Notes under the pieces: model-generated
The model's database searches: none
Seen by the model: the letters and a program-made list of their open reading frames with translations, nothing else
What the model was told of the DNA's origin: nothing
In this document: piece by piece, positions 16,599-25,292 of the stretch
Layout: every line of letters starts with the position of its first letter
Numbering within the stretch: position 1 is the stretch's first letter
Assembly (NCBI GenBank): GCA_004208945.1
Contig: SGPE01000029.1
Span: 334,870-398,869 of the forward strand
Reading direction: 5' to 3'
Origin: Pseudoalteromonas sp. CO133X
GTDB lineage: Bacteria; Pseudomonadota; Gammaproteobacteria; Enterobacterales; Alteromonadaceae
DNA length: 64,000 nt
Program-made: the position numbers and the translations under genes

Positions 16599-16673
16599 GC
16601 TCTCGTGGTGAAATGGATATCACGTGGCCCTCCGGAGGCTAAGTTGCAGGTTCGATCCCTGCCGAGAGCGCCA
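16599..16673 (+). tRNA. tRNA-Arg (anticodon CCG)
   Basis: The acceptor stem GCTCTCG/CGAGAGC, D-arm GTGA/TCAC, anticodon arm TGGCC-CTCCGGA-GGCTA and T-arm GCAGG-TTCGATC-CCTGC fold into a complete cloverleaf with G73 and an encoded CCA. The anticodon CCG reads CGG. It stands alone; no integrase lies next to it. Confidence 0.95.
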
Positions 16674-17003
16674 TTTGCTCTGCTATTTATTTCCTTTTTA
16701 AACTTATCATTCCTCCATCAAACTACTTACTTACGATAGTAAAGCTGCATATTTAAGCCTGTTCAAACATCATCCCTTATAAGTAATTCATTAAACTTAT
16801 TTGTATTTTATGTTCCTGCGTTTAAGTCTGTTACTTAAAATACTTTCAATTCCCTTTTTAATTGCAAATTTAATTGATAATCATTATCATTAACTTTGTT
16901 TCGGCATAGCTATACGCAAGTGTACTTAGTTTCTCTTGTACTGTTGATTTCAAACTGCGTTTTATGTTGATAGACACACCATTAAAGCTTAAAAGGAAAC
17001 TTA
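16674..17003 (+). other. Intergenic region between tRNA-Arg and the Fur-box gene
   Basis: The 330 bases hold the AT-rich promoter region of the next gene, with a Fur box at 16874-16892. No open frame with a convincing start or ribosome site was seen. Confidence 0.6.
16874..16892 (+). promoter_or_regulatory. Fur box
   Basis: TTGATAATCATTATCATTA contains the 13-base palindrome GATAATCATTATC, which equals the right two thirds of the Fur consensus. It lies about 110 bases upstream of the DUF4198-like gene, which suggests iron-dependent repression. Confidence 0.72.
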
Positions 17004-17663
17004 ATGAACAGCTTAAAGAATTTACTTTTTATTACTGCACTTATCGGCAGTAGTTTTGCAAATGCACATGAAGTTTGGTTGGTAAAGTCTGCAAAAGGCG
17101 ATGATATAAAACTGTATTTAGGAGAGCCTGGTGAACCTGAATCTGGCGATAGTATTGCAGGGCTAGAAAATGCACAGGTATTTGTTAATGATAGTCAGTC
17201 GACTTTAGCGCTTACTCAACACCAAAACTATTGGTTAGCTGAGGTAAAAGAGCAAGGTGATGTAAGAGCTTTCATAGATGATTTATGGGAACCTTGGAAA
17301 ATGGAGAAAACCTCAGAACAAGAGGCGGATAAGCTCCAAGCGGCTAAGCTTTATGCTAAGGCTGGCCGTCAAGATACCAAAGCTAAACAAGAGCTGGAGT
17401 TCGTGCCAAGCAAAGCAAACGGGAACACCTTTACACTTGTTTATAAAAATAACCCTGTTGTTGATCATGCTGTATTAGTGCAAACACCTAGCCAGCATTT
17501 AAAAATAACAACCGATAAAAAAGGGCAATTAACTGTTACCAATAAAGAGAAAGGAACCTACATTATTTCCAGTGATTACCCTGTTGAAGGAAAGGCTGTC
17601 GTTGCCGGTAATCAGGTTGATAGCACGTATAATATTGTAACGATTAGTTTTCGAGTTGATTAA
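17004..17663 (+). CDS. Exported DUF4198-like protein, probably Fur-regulated
   Basis: This 219-residue protein has a signal peptide (MNSLKNLLFITALIGSSFANA) and then HEVWLVKS, the mature start typical of DUF4198, a family of periplasmic proteins often found with TonB-dependent metal uptake. The rest is predicted beta-rich with an acidic and lysine-rich middle. AAGGAA precedes the ATG. The Fur box upstream supports a role in metal acquisition. The exact function is unknown; no partner transporter adjoins it. Confidence 0.68.
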   Translation: MNSLKNLLFITALIGSSFANAHEVWLVKSAKGDDIKLYLGEPGEPESGDSIAGLENAQVFVNDSQSTLALTQHQNYWLAEVKEQGDVRAFIDDLWEPWKMEKTSEQEADKLQAAKLYAKAGRQDTKAKQELEFVPSKANGNTFTLVYKNNPVVDHAVLVQTPSQHLKITTDKKGQLTVTNKEKGTYIISSDYPVEGKAVVAGNQVDSTYNIVTISFRVD

Positions 17664-17821
17664 CTTTAAAATGTGATACGCATTTTAAACTTACTAGTTA
17701 GCTCTTTAATTTTGGCTACCTAAGTCAAATAGTCGGCTAGCTTGTGAGTGAGAATGTGGTTTGCTGATACTGTTATTATTTTCTACACTAGTCGAACTTG
17801 TATTCTTTTAAAGATAAAAAT

Positions 17822-18043
17822 ATGACTTATAGTCCAATACCTTGTGCTGACTACGATCAATATGAGCTTTGGTGTATGCAAAACGCTGAGTTGTTGATCA
17901 CATTAGATTCTGGTGAGCAGCTTCAGGGCAAAGCAGTAAATTTGAAAATAATACACCCCGATGGTGAACACTTAATTATTACAACTGCAAAAGGCGAACA
18001 TAACGTTCGCCTTGATTTAATTACTTCAGTAGTTGTTGTTTAA
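17822..18043 (+). CDS. rof: Rof, Rho-binding antiterminator (YaeO family)
   Basis: This 73-residue protein, starting at ATG 17822, matches Rof/YaeO by its opening MTYSPIPCADYDQYELWCMQ, the middle LLITLDSGEQLQGKA and the end VRLDLITSVVVV. Rof binds the transcription terminator Rho and blocks its access to RNA. An in-frame TTG at 17798 would add eight residues but does not fit the family start. It is convergent with zntB, six bases away. Confidence 0.82.
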   Translation: MTYSPIPCADYDQYELWCMQNAELLITLDSGEQLQGKAVNLKIIHPDGEHLIITTAKGEHNVRLDLITSVVVV

Positions 18044-18049
18044 CCCTAG

Positions 18050-19021
18050 TTAGAGCCACTTTTTATTTTTAAAGTAAATGCCAATACCGACAGTAAGCAC
18101 GACTAAAAATATTAAAAATACGCTGAATGCATAGGGGTTTTCAGTACCTGGTATACCGCCAACATTCACACCTAATAAGCCTGTTAAAAAGCCCAGTGGC
18201 AAGAAAAGTGCCGCGACAACCGACATCACATACATACGTTGATTAAGTTGCTCAGACACTTGATTAGCAATAGTTTGTTGAATGATTTGCGCGCGCTCAA
18301 TTGAGCTGTCTAGCTCTTCTAAAAAGCGAATTAACATGTTGGTTGTTTCGTTTAAACGTGCTTTATCATCTTCATCTAACCACTTGTACTTATTGTTTAA
18401 TAAAGTGATAAGGGCTTCTTTTTGTGGCCTTAAATAGCGTTTTAGAGCAATGGTTTGGCGACGCATTTGCGCTAACGCTTGGTTATCAAAGCCTTTATTT
18501 GGTTCGTCAATTTCATCTTCAAAAATATCTAACGTGTCATCAAGACTGTCAATCACACCTTGCATGCGTGATGTTAAATTTTGTGCCAAATCACACACTA
18601 ATTCAGAGATTGAACAGGGGCCGTTACTATCATTAAATGACGCAACAACATCTTGTACAGAGAGCAAACGACGTTTGCGAGTTGTCACTATGATGTTTTC
18701 ATTAATGAATAAACGTAAAGACACCATGTCTTCAGGGCTTTGCGCAGGATTTAGATTAACGCCACGCAAAAACAGCATAGTGCCATTGGTAACTTTAGTC
18801 AGGCGCGGGCGTGTCTCATCTGCTGTCAATGATGCTAATTCGTAATCAGTTAATAGATTACTGCTTTCAAGCCACTGAATCGCCTCAGGCTGACTATAAT
18901 CCATATGAACCCAAAGTTTTCCGTGTTCGGGTTGCCAATTTTGCAGCTCAGTACTATTGTCAATAGCACGCGCACCGCCTTGCTCGTCTAAAATTAAGAC
19001 ATGAAGTAACCCATTGATCAT
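18050..19021 (-). CDS. zntB: ZntB-type zinc transporter (CorA family)
   Basis: This 323-residue CorA-family protein has a large cytoplasmic N-terminal domain, a long helix with coiled-coil character (RFLEELDSSIERAQIIQQTI) and two C-terminal membrane helices. The loop reads GVNVGGIPG, the ZntB form of the CorA GMN signature. ZntB proteins move zinc across the inner membrane in a proton-linked manner. The gene stands alone, divergent from the rimB-like gene. Confidence 0.88.
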   Translation of the reverse strand: MINGLLHVLILDEQGGARAIDNSTELQNWQPEHGKLWVHMDYSQPEAIQWLESSNLLTDYELASLTADETRPRLTKVTNGTMLFLRGVNLNPAQSPEDMVSLRLFINENIIVTTRKRRLLSVQDVVASFNDSNGPCSISELVCDLAQNLTSRMQGVIDSLDDTLDIFEDEIDEPNKGFDNQALAQMRRQTIALKRYLRPQKEALITLLNNKYKWLDEDDKARLNETTNMLIRFLEELDSSIERAQIIQQTIANQVSEQLNQRMYVMSVVAALFLPLGFLTGLLGVNVGGIPGTENPYAFSVFLIFLVVLTVGIGIYFKNKKWL

Positions 19022-19169
19022 ATTGAAATCTCGTTTTACAAATAGTGCGATATAGTTGATTATAGTTTAGCCTACGTCAATTAAATCGATTTATCGAGGG
19101 GATAAATATATTTCGTTGGTGTTTCTAGCTCTGTAGCGTATAAGACACTTTTTTATAGAGGGCACATTA

Positions 19170-19592
19170 ATGACTGCAAAAATTATTGTTGGCTGGCGCG
19201 AATGGTTGAGCTTACCTGAACTGGGAATCGATAAGATCAAAGCGAAAGTGGACACTGGTGCGCGTACTTCGTGTATTCATGCTTTTGATGTTGAAGAGTT
19301 TTCAGAAAATGGTGAGAACTGGGTGAAATTTTCAACCCACCCTTTACAAGACGATGAAGAAACAATAGTAGAGTGCCGCGCAAAAGTTGTTGAGCGTAAG
19401 TATGTGACCAGCTCAAGTGGTCAGCGCGAACTTCGCTACTTTATCGAAACAAAATTAGTCGCAGGAAACCAAAGCTGGCCTGTAAGGGTGACTTTAAGTA
19501 ACCGTTCAACAATGAAGTTTAGAATGTTGTTAGGGCGTACAGCAATGGAAAACCGCATAGTCGTTGATCCGGCTTTATCTCATTTATTATAG
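19170..19592 (+). CDS. RimB-like ATP-dependent zinc protease (retropepsin-like)
   Basis: This 140-residue protein has the aspartic-protease-like motif KVDTGARTSCIHAF (DTG near residue 30) and ends with LLGRTAMENRIVVDP, the pattern of the RimK-linked family PF05618. In Pseudomonas the homologue RimB acts with RimK in control of ribosomal S6 glutamylation. Here rimK follows 57 bases downstream, so the same partnership is likely. The label zinc protease is a database convention; the visible motif is that of a retropepsin. Confidence 0.8.
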   Translation: MTAKIIVGWREWLSLPELGIDKIKAKVDTGARTSCIHAFDVEEFSENGENWVKFSTHPLQDDEETIVECRAKVVERKYVTSSSGQRELRYFIETKLVAGNQSWPVRVTLSNRSTMKFRMLLGRTAMENRIVVDPALSHLL

Positions 19593-19649
19593 AAAAGGAC
19601 TTATCACACGTTTTTACGTGTATGAGTTTATCAGTTAAGGTTTTTAACT

Positions 19650-20555
19650 ATGAAACTTGGTATTTTATCACGCAACCAAAATTTATATTCAACACGTCGC
19701 TTGATTGAAGCTGCTGAGCAGCGTGGTCATGAAGTAAAAGTGATTGATGCACTACGTTGTTATATGAACATCAATTCAGAGCAACCTGAAATACATTACC
19801 GCGGTGAAAATTTAAAAGATTTTGATGCAATTGTACCGCGCATTGGTTCATCAGTGACTTTTTATGGCTGTGCAGTATTACGCCAATTTGAAATGATGGG
19901 TGTATTCCCTGTGAATGAATCAGTCGCAATTACTCGCTCGCGAGATAAGTTACGTTCATTACAACTATTATCACGTAAAGGCGTAGGCATGCCAGTAACA
20001 GGGTTTGCGAGTAAACCCGATGATGTAAAAGACTTACTAAGCATGGTAGGTGGCACGCCTGTAGTAATTAAGTTACTTGAAGGTACACAAGGTATCGGCG
20101 TGGTATTAGCTGAAACACGTAAAGCGGCAGAAAGTGTAATCGAAGCGTTTATGGGTTTAAAAGCCAATATCATGGTGCAAGAGTACATAAAAGAAGCGGG
20201 CGGTGCGGACATTCGCTGTTTTGTATTAGGCGATAAAGTGATTGCGGCGATGAAACGTCAGGCGCAAGAAGGTGAATTCCGTTCTAATTTACACCGTGGT
20301 GGTAGCGCGACACTAGTGCGTATTACCCCAGAAGAAAGAAAAACAGCCGTTGCAGCAGCTAAAGCAATGGGCTTAAACGTAGCGGGCGTTGATTTACTTC
20401 GCTCAGCACGTGGTCCATTGGTGATGGAAGTAAACTCGTCACCAGGCCTTGAAGGCATTGAAGTTGCAACCGGTAAAGACATTGCTGGCATGATTGTCGA
20501 GTTTATTGAAAAAACAGCGGCATCAAAAAGAACAGCAACGCGTGGTAAAGGCTAG
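19650..20555 (+). CDS. rimK: RimK, glutamate ligase of ribosomal protein S6 (ATP-grasp)
   Basis: This 301-residue ATP-grasp ligase matches E. coli RimK (300). [18 protein letters not shown] is the family start; the ATP-grasp domain includes [20 protein letters not shown], the loop [20 protein letters not shown] and the metal site [12 protein letters not shown]. RimK adds glutamates to the C-terminus of S6. The S6 encoded in this window (4238) ends in EAPAA, which lacks the usual acceptor glutamates. It is flanked by the rimB-like gene and an AstE-like gene. Confidence 0.93.
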   Translation: MKLGILSRNQNLYSTRRLIEAAEQRGHEVKVIDALRCYMNINSEQPEIHYRGENLKDFDAIVPRIGSSVTFYGCAVLRQFEMMGVFPVNESVAITRSRDKLRSLQLLSRKGVGMPVTGFASKPDDVKDLLSMVGGTPVVIKLLEGTQGIGVVLAETRKAAESVIEAFMGLKANIMVQEYIKEAGGADIRCFVLGDKVIAAMKRQAQEGEFRSNLHRGGSATLVRITPEERKTAVAAAKAMGLNVAGVDLLRSARGPLVMEVNSSPGLEGIEVATGKDIAGMIVEFIEKTAASKRTATRGKG

Positions 20556-20602
20556 GCCTTTACCTGCTATTGATATAAGCGCTCTATTAAAAGGAACAGT
20601 GC

Positions 20603-21661
20603 GTGGCAAAGGTTAAGAAAAATACACCGTTTTCAATTTTGGGTGATACTGTTGGGGTTGGAGAACGCAAAGCGTTTTCGATTGAGGCTGCAAAGCTTTA
20701 TACCCACTCACCGTTGAATATTCCGATTGAAGTTGTAAATGGAGTGCAGCAAGGGCCTGTGCTAATGGTGTGTGCTGCAATTCATGGTGACGAGTTAAAT
20801 GGGGTTGAAGTTGTAAGACAGCTACTTGCTAAAATTGACCCAGAGCAATTGCGTGGAACCATTATTGCTGTACCGATTGTGAATGTATTTGGCTTTATCC
20901 ATAAGTCGCGTTACTTACCTGACCGCCGTGATATGAATCGTAGTTTTCCTGGTTCAACACGAGGCTCGTTAGCAGGGCGTATGGCGAATGCGTTTTTTAC
21001 TCAAGTAGCAGTGCATTGTACGCATATTATTGATTTACATACTGGCGCAATCCATCGTACTAACTTGCCACAGATCAGAGCCAACTTAAGTGACCCCGAG
21101 ACTGCAGCTATGGCTAAAGCATTTGGTACGCCGGCAGTGATTGACGCCTCACTGCGTAATGGCTCATTGCGTAGTGAGGCGGCCAATTTAGGCATTCCTG
21201 TTATCACTTATGAAGCGGGAGAGGCACTTCGCTTTGACCCAATTGCCATTGCCGCAGGCGTGCAAGGGGTTGATTATGTTATGCGCCATTTAAAAATGGT
21301 GCGTGGTAAGCGTGCTAAAAAGCTTCCTGAGCCAGTGATTGCAAGCTCGACGAGCTGGATACGTGCCGAAGTGGATGGTATTGTCCGTGCGCAAGTATCC
21401 CTTGGTGAGCGAGTGATGAAAGGGCAAGTGCTCGCTTATATCAGTAGTCCATTAGGTGATGCTGAGCTTGAGCTACTGGCACCCCGCAGTGGTATTGTTA
21501 TTGGCCAGCAAACGATGCCACTTGTAAACGAAGGGGATGCAGTGTTTCATTTAGCTTACTTTGCCCATGCGAATAGCCTTGTAGAGCAACAGCTCGAAAC
21601 CTTTATTGATGAAATAAGCGATATTGAAGACGAGCTAAAAACGGCTGAACTCAATAACTAA
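20603..21661 (+). CDS. Succinylglutamate desuccinylase/aspartoacylase family protein
   Basis: This 352-residue M14-type zinc hydrolase starts at GTG 20603. Zinc ligands are in AAIHGDELNG (HxxE), with HIIDLHTG supplying the second histidine, and TYEAGE holds the catalytic glutamate. The C-terminal 100 residues form a biotinyl-like barrel (GERVMKGQVLAYISSPLG), common in this subfamily. It follows rimK by 47 bases, so it may trim or remove amino acids from the RimK product, but its substrate is not known. A terminator follows. Confidence 0.82.
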   Translation: MAKVKKNTPFSILGDTVGVGERKAFSIEAAKLYTHSPLNIPIEVVNGVQQGPVLMVCAAIHGDELNGVEVVRQLLAKIDPEQLRGTIIAVPIVNVFGFIHKSRYLPDRRDMNRSFPGSTRGSLAGRMANAFFTQVAVHCTHIIDLHTGAIHRTNLPQIRANLSDPETAAMAKAFGTPAVIDASLRNGSLRSEAANLGIPVITYEAGEALRFDPIAIAAGVQGVDYVMRHLKMVRGKRAKKLPEPVIASSTSWIRAEVDGIVRAQVSLGERVMKGQVLAYISSPLGDAELELLAPRSGIVIGQQTMPLVNEGDAVFHLAYFAHANSLVEQQLETFIDEISDIEDELKTAELNN

Positions 21662-21682
21662 TAGCTGTTAATCTTTTACTTT

Positions 21683-21705
21683 AAAAGCCGCAATTTGCGG
21701 CTTTT
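21683..21705 (+). terminator. Terminator of the rimK operon
   Basis: The stem AAAAGCCGCA/TGCGGCTTTT lies just after the AstE-like gene and ends in a short T-tract. Confidence 0.85.
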
Positions 21706-21820
21706 ATTATTTGAGATAAGCGTTAATTACAGACATTTCTGATTAACCAAACATTGAATTAACTTCTTTAGTGTTTAAAATAGAGACGAATGGAATTAGT
21801 CAATTTATAAGGAAATTACT

Positions 21821-22771
21821 ATGTCTGCACATGCTCGTCGCGCAATTGCTCAAAGGCAGCGCCAACAACAAATTCAAAACATACTCGCCAGTAATAATCA
21901 TACAATGTTAATCATGAACTCAGCGGAGTTTGTTGACTACATTATTTCTGTAAAAATGAAACAGGGGTATTCTCGTGCACAAGCTGTTGATTGGATTGAT
22001 GCGCAGTTAAAAGAATATAACTCTGTATCTAATAAATGGGAAAGAATTAAAGGTGATTTAAAGTTCGGTGTAGGCTTATATCCTTTGTTTGATGATGTAA
22101 GATCGCTTACTGTCCTAGCTGCAGCACTTAAACAGCAGGGAAATGTGTTCGGCAAGTTTAAAGTCAAAGTGTATAACGGCTCGCCAGCTATAATTATAGA
22201 CTCATACCCACGTATTCGTGAACACTTAACAGGGACCCGATACTTAGCAAGTAATCCAAAATTATTTACAGTTGGTGTGGGCAGGTTAGAAGCGGCAAAG
22301 TCAATGAAGGGTGGGTTTATTGTTACTTTGATCGTCTCCGTCTCTTTTCATGCATTGGATCTTGTTTTGAGGGATGAAACAACATGGCATGACTTCGTTG
22401 CAGGTGTTGCTGTTGATATGGCAGTTGTGGGGGCGACAATAGCTACAACATTACTGATAACTACCTTAGCAAAATATTTTTTAGGTGCGGTAGTCATAAC
22501 TTCAGCTTCTATCCCTTTAATTATAGTTGTCGTAGTAGGAACTGGATTTACCGTTTTGTCGATGATATTTAAAAATGAAATTGATAACTTAGTAAGGTAT
22601 TTGGCCGAAGAACTTAGAGTTATAGAGGTTAAAATCGCGGAAGGAATTATAAAACTTACACCCAAAAAGCCTGTTTTGGAGGAGGTTCATTGTGATGGCC
22701 TGTCAAACTACTTTTACTCTTTGTTTGGTGTACCAAAACTAAATATCAAAGGTGGCTCATGTCGTTATTGA
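21821..22771 (+). CDS. Putative membrane-targeting toxin of a toxin-immunity locus
   Basis: I do not recognise this 316-residue protein by name. Residues 1-60 are soluble and rich in arginine and glutamine; residues 60-160 look globular; residues about 165-183, 192-214 and 220-250 are long hydrophobic stretches (for example ASIPLIIVVVVGTGFTVLSM), followed by an amphipathic tail with three cysteines at the end (EVHCDGLSNYF and GGSCRY). There is no signal peptide and no PAAR, Rhs or VgrG part. A clear AAGGAAA ribosome site precedes it. Its stop lies inside the next gene, the first of three tandem membrane paralogues, which is the layout of a pore-type toxin with immunity genes. That role is inference. 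Confidence 0.5.
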   Translation: MSAHARRAIAQRQRQQQIQNILASNNHTMLIMNSAEFVDYIISVKMKQGYSRAQAVDWIDAQLKEYNSVSNKWERIKGDLKFGVGLYPLFDDVRSLTVLAAALKQQGNVFGKFKVKVYNGSPAIIIDSYPRIREHLTGTRYLASNPKLFTVGVGRLEAAKSMKGGFIVTLIVSVSFHALDLVLRDETTWHDFVAGVAVDMAVVGATIATTLLITTLAKYFLGAVVITSASIPLIIVVVVGTGFTVLSMIFKNEIDNLVRYLAEELRVIEVKIAEGIIKLTPKKPVLEEVHCDGLSNYFYSLFGVPKLNIKGGSCRY

Positions 22772-23349
22772 AGTGGGAAAAGTCAGAAGAGAGGTTTTCT
22801 GACCTCAAACTTAAAAATAAAATAATATTTTTTTTAGCCTTTATTTTTTTTCTTGGTATGGGCTGGGGTTACATATATGGGTCATATTATGGTTTAGTTA
22901 ATCATATACTTATTGATGACAGTTTGTTTTATATTAGTGAGTTTGGCTATGCGGCACCTTTGATATTTTTTATTCCATTTCCACTTTTTATTATTATAGC
23001 AGGAATCCAAAAAGCATTAGATTATAAGAATGATAAAACAAGTATTCTTATGCTGAAATCAATGTGTTTTGCTATTCCTCTATATTTTATTTTTTCCATT
23101 ATCTGTAGCTTTTACATTGAAGCAAATTTAAAAAACCATGGTTACACTTATTGTTCATGGTATAAGTATTCGCCAACACGCTCACCTGATGTATGGCTAA
23201 AAAATAGTGAACTTTGTTTGAAAGTGCATCATTATGTTGTGTCTGATGTTGAAGAGTGGTTTGAGTGGCATAATGAGCAAGGTATTGAACCTCAACTTGA
23301 TGAGCTAAAAGCCTTTATTGCTAAAACAAATAAAGAGCAAGGTCGCTAA
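22759..23349 (+). CDS. Putative immunity membrane protein, paralogue 1 of 3
   Basis: This 196-residue protein starts inside the last codons of the putative toxin gene (13-base overlap), so translation is coupled. Residues 1-20 (LLKWEKSEERFSDLK) are cytoplasmic; membrane helices lie near 22-45, 66-86 and 98-118. The C-terminal 80 residues (SFYIEANLKNHGYTYCSWYK onward) are soluble and almost identical in the three tandem copies. The pattern YTYC...SPTRSPDVWLKNSELC recalls DUF1240, a family often present in tandem arrays, but this is from memory. Immunity to the upstream gene product is inferred from position and topology. Confidence 0.6.
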   Translation: MSLLKWEKSEERFSDLKLKNKIIFFLAFIFFLGMGWGYIYGSYYGLVNHILIDDSLFYISEFGYAAPLIFFIPFPLFIIIAGIQKALDYKNDKTSILMLKSMCFAIPLYFIFSIICSFYIEANLKNHGYTYCSWYKYSPTRSPDVWLKNSELCLKVHHYVVSDVEEWFEWHNEQGIEPQLDELKAFIAKTNKEQGR

Positions 23350-23385
23350 AATACAAGAATATAATTCTATTTAAAAAGGAGCTTC

Positions 23386-23976
23386 ATGCTGTTTTTGAAG
23401 TGGGAAAAATCTAGAGAAAAATTCTCTGACCTTGAGTTTAGCAGAAGGTTAACGGTATATTTTGGGGTGGTCTTATTTGTTGCATTTACTTTTGTTTTTG
23501 TTCATGCAACTTATACAGGTTTTGTGAATTATATATTTGTTAATACAAATCATTATTATATTTATGAATATGGATATGTTGCCCCATTAATTATTTTTGT
23601 TCCATTTCCATTGCTTTTAACTGTTGCAGGACTTCAGAAGTTACTAAATTACAAGAATGAAAGAACTTTTTTATTGGCAGTTAAAGTTATGTTTGTAGCC
23701 ATTCCTTTGTACTTTATTTTTTCAATTATATGCAGCTTCTATATCGAAGCAAACTTAAAAAACCATGGTTACACTTACTGCTCTTGGTATAAGTATTCGC
23801 CAACACGCTCACCTGATGTATGGCTAAAGAATAGTGAACTTTGTTTGAAAGTTCATCATTACGTTGTGTTAGATGTTGAAGAGTGGTTTGAATGGCATAA
23901 TGAACAAGGTATTGAACCTCAACTTGATGAGCTAAAAGCCTTTATTGCTAAAGCAAATAAAAAGCAAGGTCGCTAA
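23386..23976 (+). CDS. Putative immunity membrane protein, paralogue 2 of 3
   Basis: This is the second copy, again 196 residues, starting 36 bases after the first with AAAAGGAG upstream. The start LFLKWEKSREKFSDLE and the pattern of three membrane helices match paralogue 1, but the first 116 residues have diverged widely. The last 80 residues differ from copy 1 only at a few places, such as VLDVEE for VSDVEE and KANKKQGR for KTNKEQGR. The membrane half therefore evolves much faster than, or is exchanged independently of, the soluble half. Confidence 0.6.
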   Translation: MLFLKWEKSREKFSDLEFSRRLTVYFGVVLFVAFTFVFVHATYTGFVNYIFVNTNHYYIYEYGYVAPLIIFVPFPLLLTVAGLQKLLNYKNERTFLLAVKVMFVAIPLYFIFSIICSFYIEANLKNHGYTYCSWYKYSPTRSPDVWLKNSELCLKVHHYVVLDVEEWFEWHNEQGIEPQLDELKAFIAKANKKQGR

Positions 23977-24014
23977 GCTAAACGAATATTATTAGACATC
24001 AGAAAAGGAACTTC

Positions 24015-24605
24015 ATGCCATTTTTTAAATGGGAGAGATCAGATGAAAAGTTTTCTGATCTTAATTTTACTACTAAATGTTGGCTACTGTTTGGCTTGAT
24101 ATTTATGACTTGTATTGCGATTTTATTGCTTTATGGGACAAATAAAGGAATGAATGAGCATGTGTTTTTTGATACAGGTGATTATTATGTAAGTGAGGTT
24201 AGTATTCAGGCTCCTGCTTTCTTTTTATTACCATTCCCAGTATTAATGATGATTGGGATAATTCAAAAGAGCTTTAATTATAAAAATGAAAAAACATTTT
24301 TGCTGATGATAAAGTCAACATTAGCTGGCATAGTTTTATACTTTATTTCGTCGATTGTGTTGAGTTTTTACATTGAAGCAAACTTAAAAAACCATGGCTA
24401 CACTTACTGCTCTTGGTATAAATTTTCCCCAACACGCTCCCCCGATGTATGGCTAAAAAATAGTGAACTTTGTTTGAAAGTGCATCATTATGTTGTGTCT
24501 GATGTTGAAGAGTGGTTTGAGTGGCATAATGAGCAAGGTATTGAACCGCAACTTGATGAACTAAAAGCCTTTATTGCTAAAGTAAATAAAGAGCAAGGTC
24601 GCTAA
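24015..24605 (+). CDS. Putative immunity membrane protein, paralogue 3 of 3
   Basis: This third copy has 196 residues and AAAAGGAA upstream. PFFKWERSDEKFSDLN opens it, and its membrane half is the most divergent of the three (LLFGLIFMTCIAILLLYG, then QAPAFFLLPFPVLMMIG). The soluble C-terminal half is again nearly identical to the others, with YKFSPTRS for YKYSPTRS and KVNKEQGR at the end. It closes the locus and is followed by a terminator shared with the convergent channel gene. Confidence 0.6.
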   Translation: MPFFKWERSDEKFSDLNFTTKCWLLFGLIFMTCIAILLLYGTNKGMNEHVFFDTGDYYVSEVSIQAPAFFLLPFPVLMMIGIIQKSFNYKNEKTFLLMIKSTLAGIVLYFISSIVLSFYIEANLKNHGYTYCSWYKFSPTRSPDVWLKNSELCLKVHHYVVSDVEEWFEWHNEQGIEPQLDELKAFIAKVNKEQGR

Positions 24606-24649
24606 GTTAAATCGTGGCTGTTTGAAATTAGACAGTTTTAGTGTGATTC

Positions 24650-24676
24650 AAAGCCGCAGATGCGGCTTTATTTTTT
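24650..24676. terminator. Bidirectional terminator between immunity array and channel gene
   Basis: The stem AAAGCCGCA/TGCGGCTTT with a GA loop has a T-run on the plus strand that reads into the stop codon of the convergent MscS-like gene. Confidence 0.8.
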
Positions 24677-25228
24677 GGGGCCTAGAATACGTTTTGTCGA
24701 TGCTGTTTTCGTTGGGGCAGGGGCTTTGTTGAGCACCATCACAGGGCGGGTAACAAAGATGTTATTAGGGTAAATAACTTTATGCCCATCAACGTGTTCA
24801 AGCACAACATTCATTAATCCCATTTCAGTAATGCGACCTTCAAGAAAGTTTGCGCCATCAATCACTCTTACCCAATAGCCAACACGGCAGTCGTTTTGAA
24901 TGAACATGAGTAAAAAGGCTGTTAAGTTACTAAGAAGTGACCATGCAGCAAACAGTGCAACGCCGAGCATGGCAAAAATTGAGGAGCCAAGCACTAACAA
25001 ACCACGCAACTCGATCCCCCAAAAAACTAATACTAAGCACAGCATAACAATGGCTAGAATAATATTTAGTAGGAGCTCTGCGCGGTATTCACGATGAGGA
25101 TCGGCTTTTCCTTTGATTGCTTTAAGCAACAGCTTTTTCGTGGTTTTACGAAGCAACGGGTAAAGCAAAATCGCGATGATTGTGACGATTAAATGGTATT
25201 GCTCATTAAAAAGTTCGACGAAGTCCAA
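24668..25228 (-). CDS. Small MscS-family mechanosensitive channel
   Basis: This 186-residue protein has three membrane helices (residues about 10-30, 50-75 and 78-112; the last, SSIFAMLGVALFAAWSLLSN, is the pore-lining type) followed by the MscS beta domain (DGANFLEGRITEMGLMNVVL, then KVIYPNNIFVTRPV). It is shorter than E. coli MscS (286) because the C-terminal cytoplasmic alpha/beta domain is missing, as in several small homologues. It stands alone and is convergent with the immunity array. Confidence 0.82.
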   Translation of the reverse strand: MDFVELFNEQYHLIVTIIAILLYPLLRKTTKKLLLKAIKGKADPHREYRAELLLNIILAIVMLCLVLVFWGIELRGLLVLGSSIFAMLGVALFAAWSLLSNLTAFLLMFIQNDCRVGYWVRVIDGANFLEGRITEMGLMNVVLEHVDGHKVIYPNNIFVTRPVMVLNKAPAPTKTASTKRILGPKK

Positions 25229-25292
25229 ACGGGTTCCTAAGTTAAAGATTTACGCACCAATTTTAGCGTTTTAGGCTGTGAAAAACAGTACT

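Larger units (their letters stand above)
23107..24605 (+). repeat. Three near-identical 243-base repeats encoding the immunity C-terminal halves
   Basis: Copies lie at 23107-23349, 23734-23976 and 24363-24605. By reading the protein, 76 of 80 residues are the same in all three, and the DNA is also nearly identical, while the 348 bases before each copy differ strongly. This points to recent duplication followed by gene conversion of the 3' halves, or to diversifying selection on the 5' halves. Confidence 0.85.

Noticed and set aside
16599-16673. tRNA-Arg as island insertion site
   Set aside because: No integrase or direct repeat of the tRNA end is found nearby.
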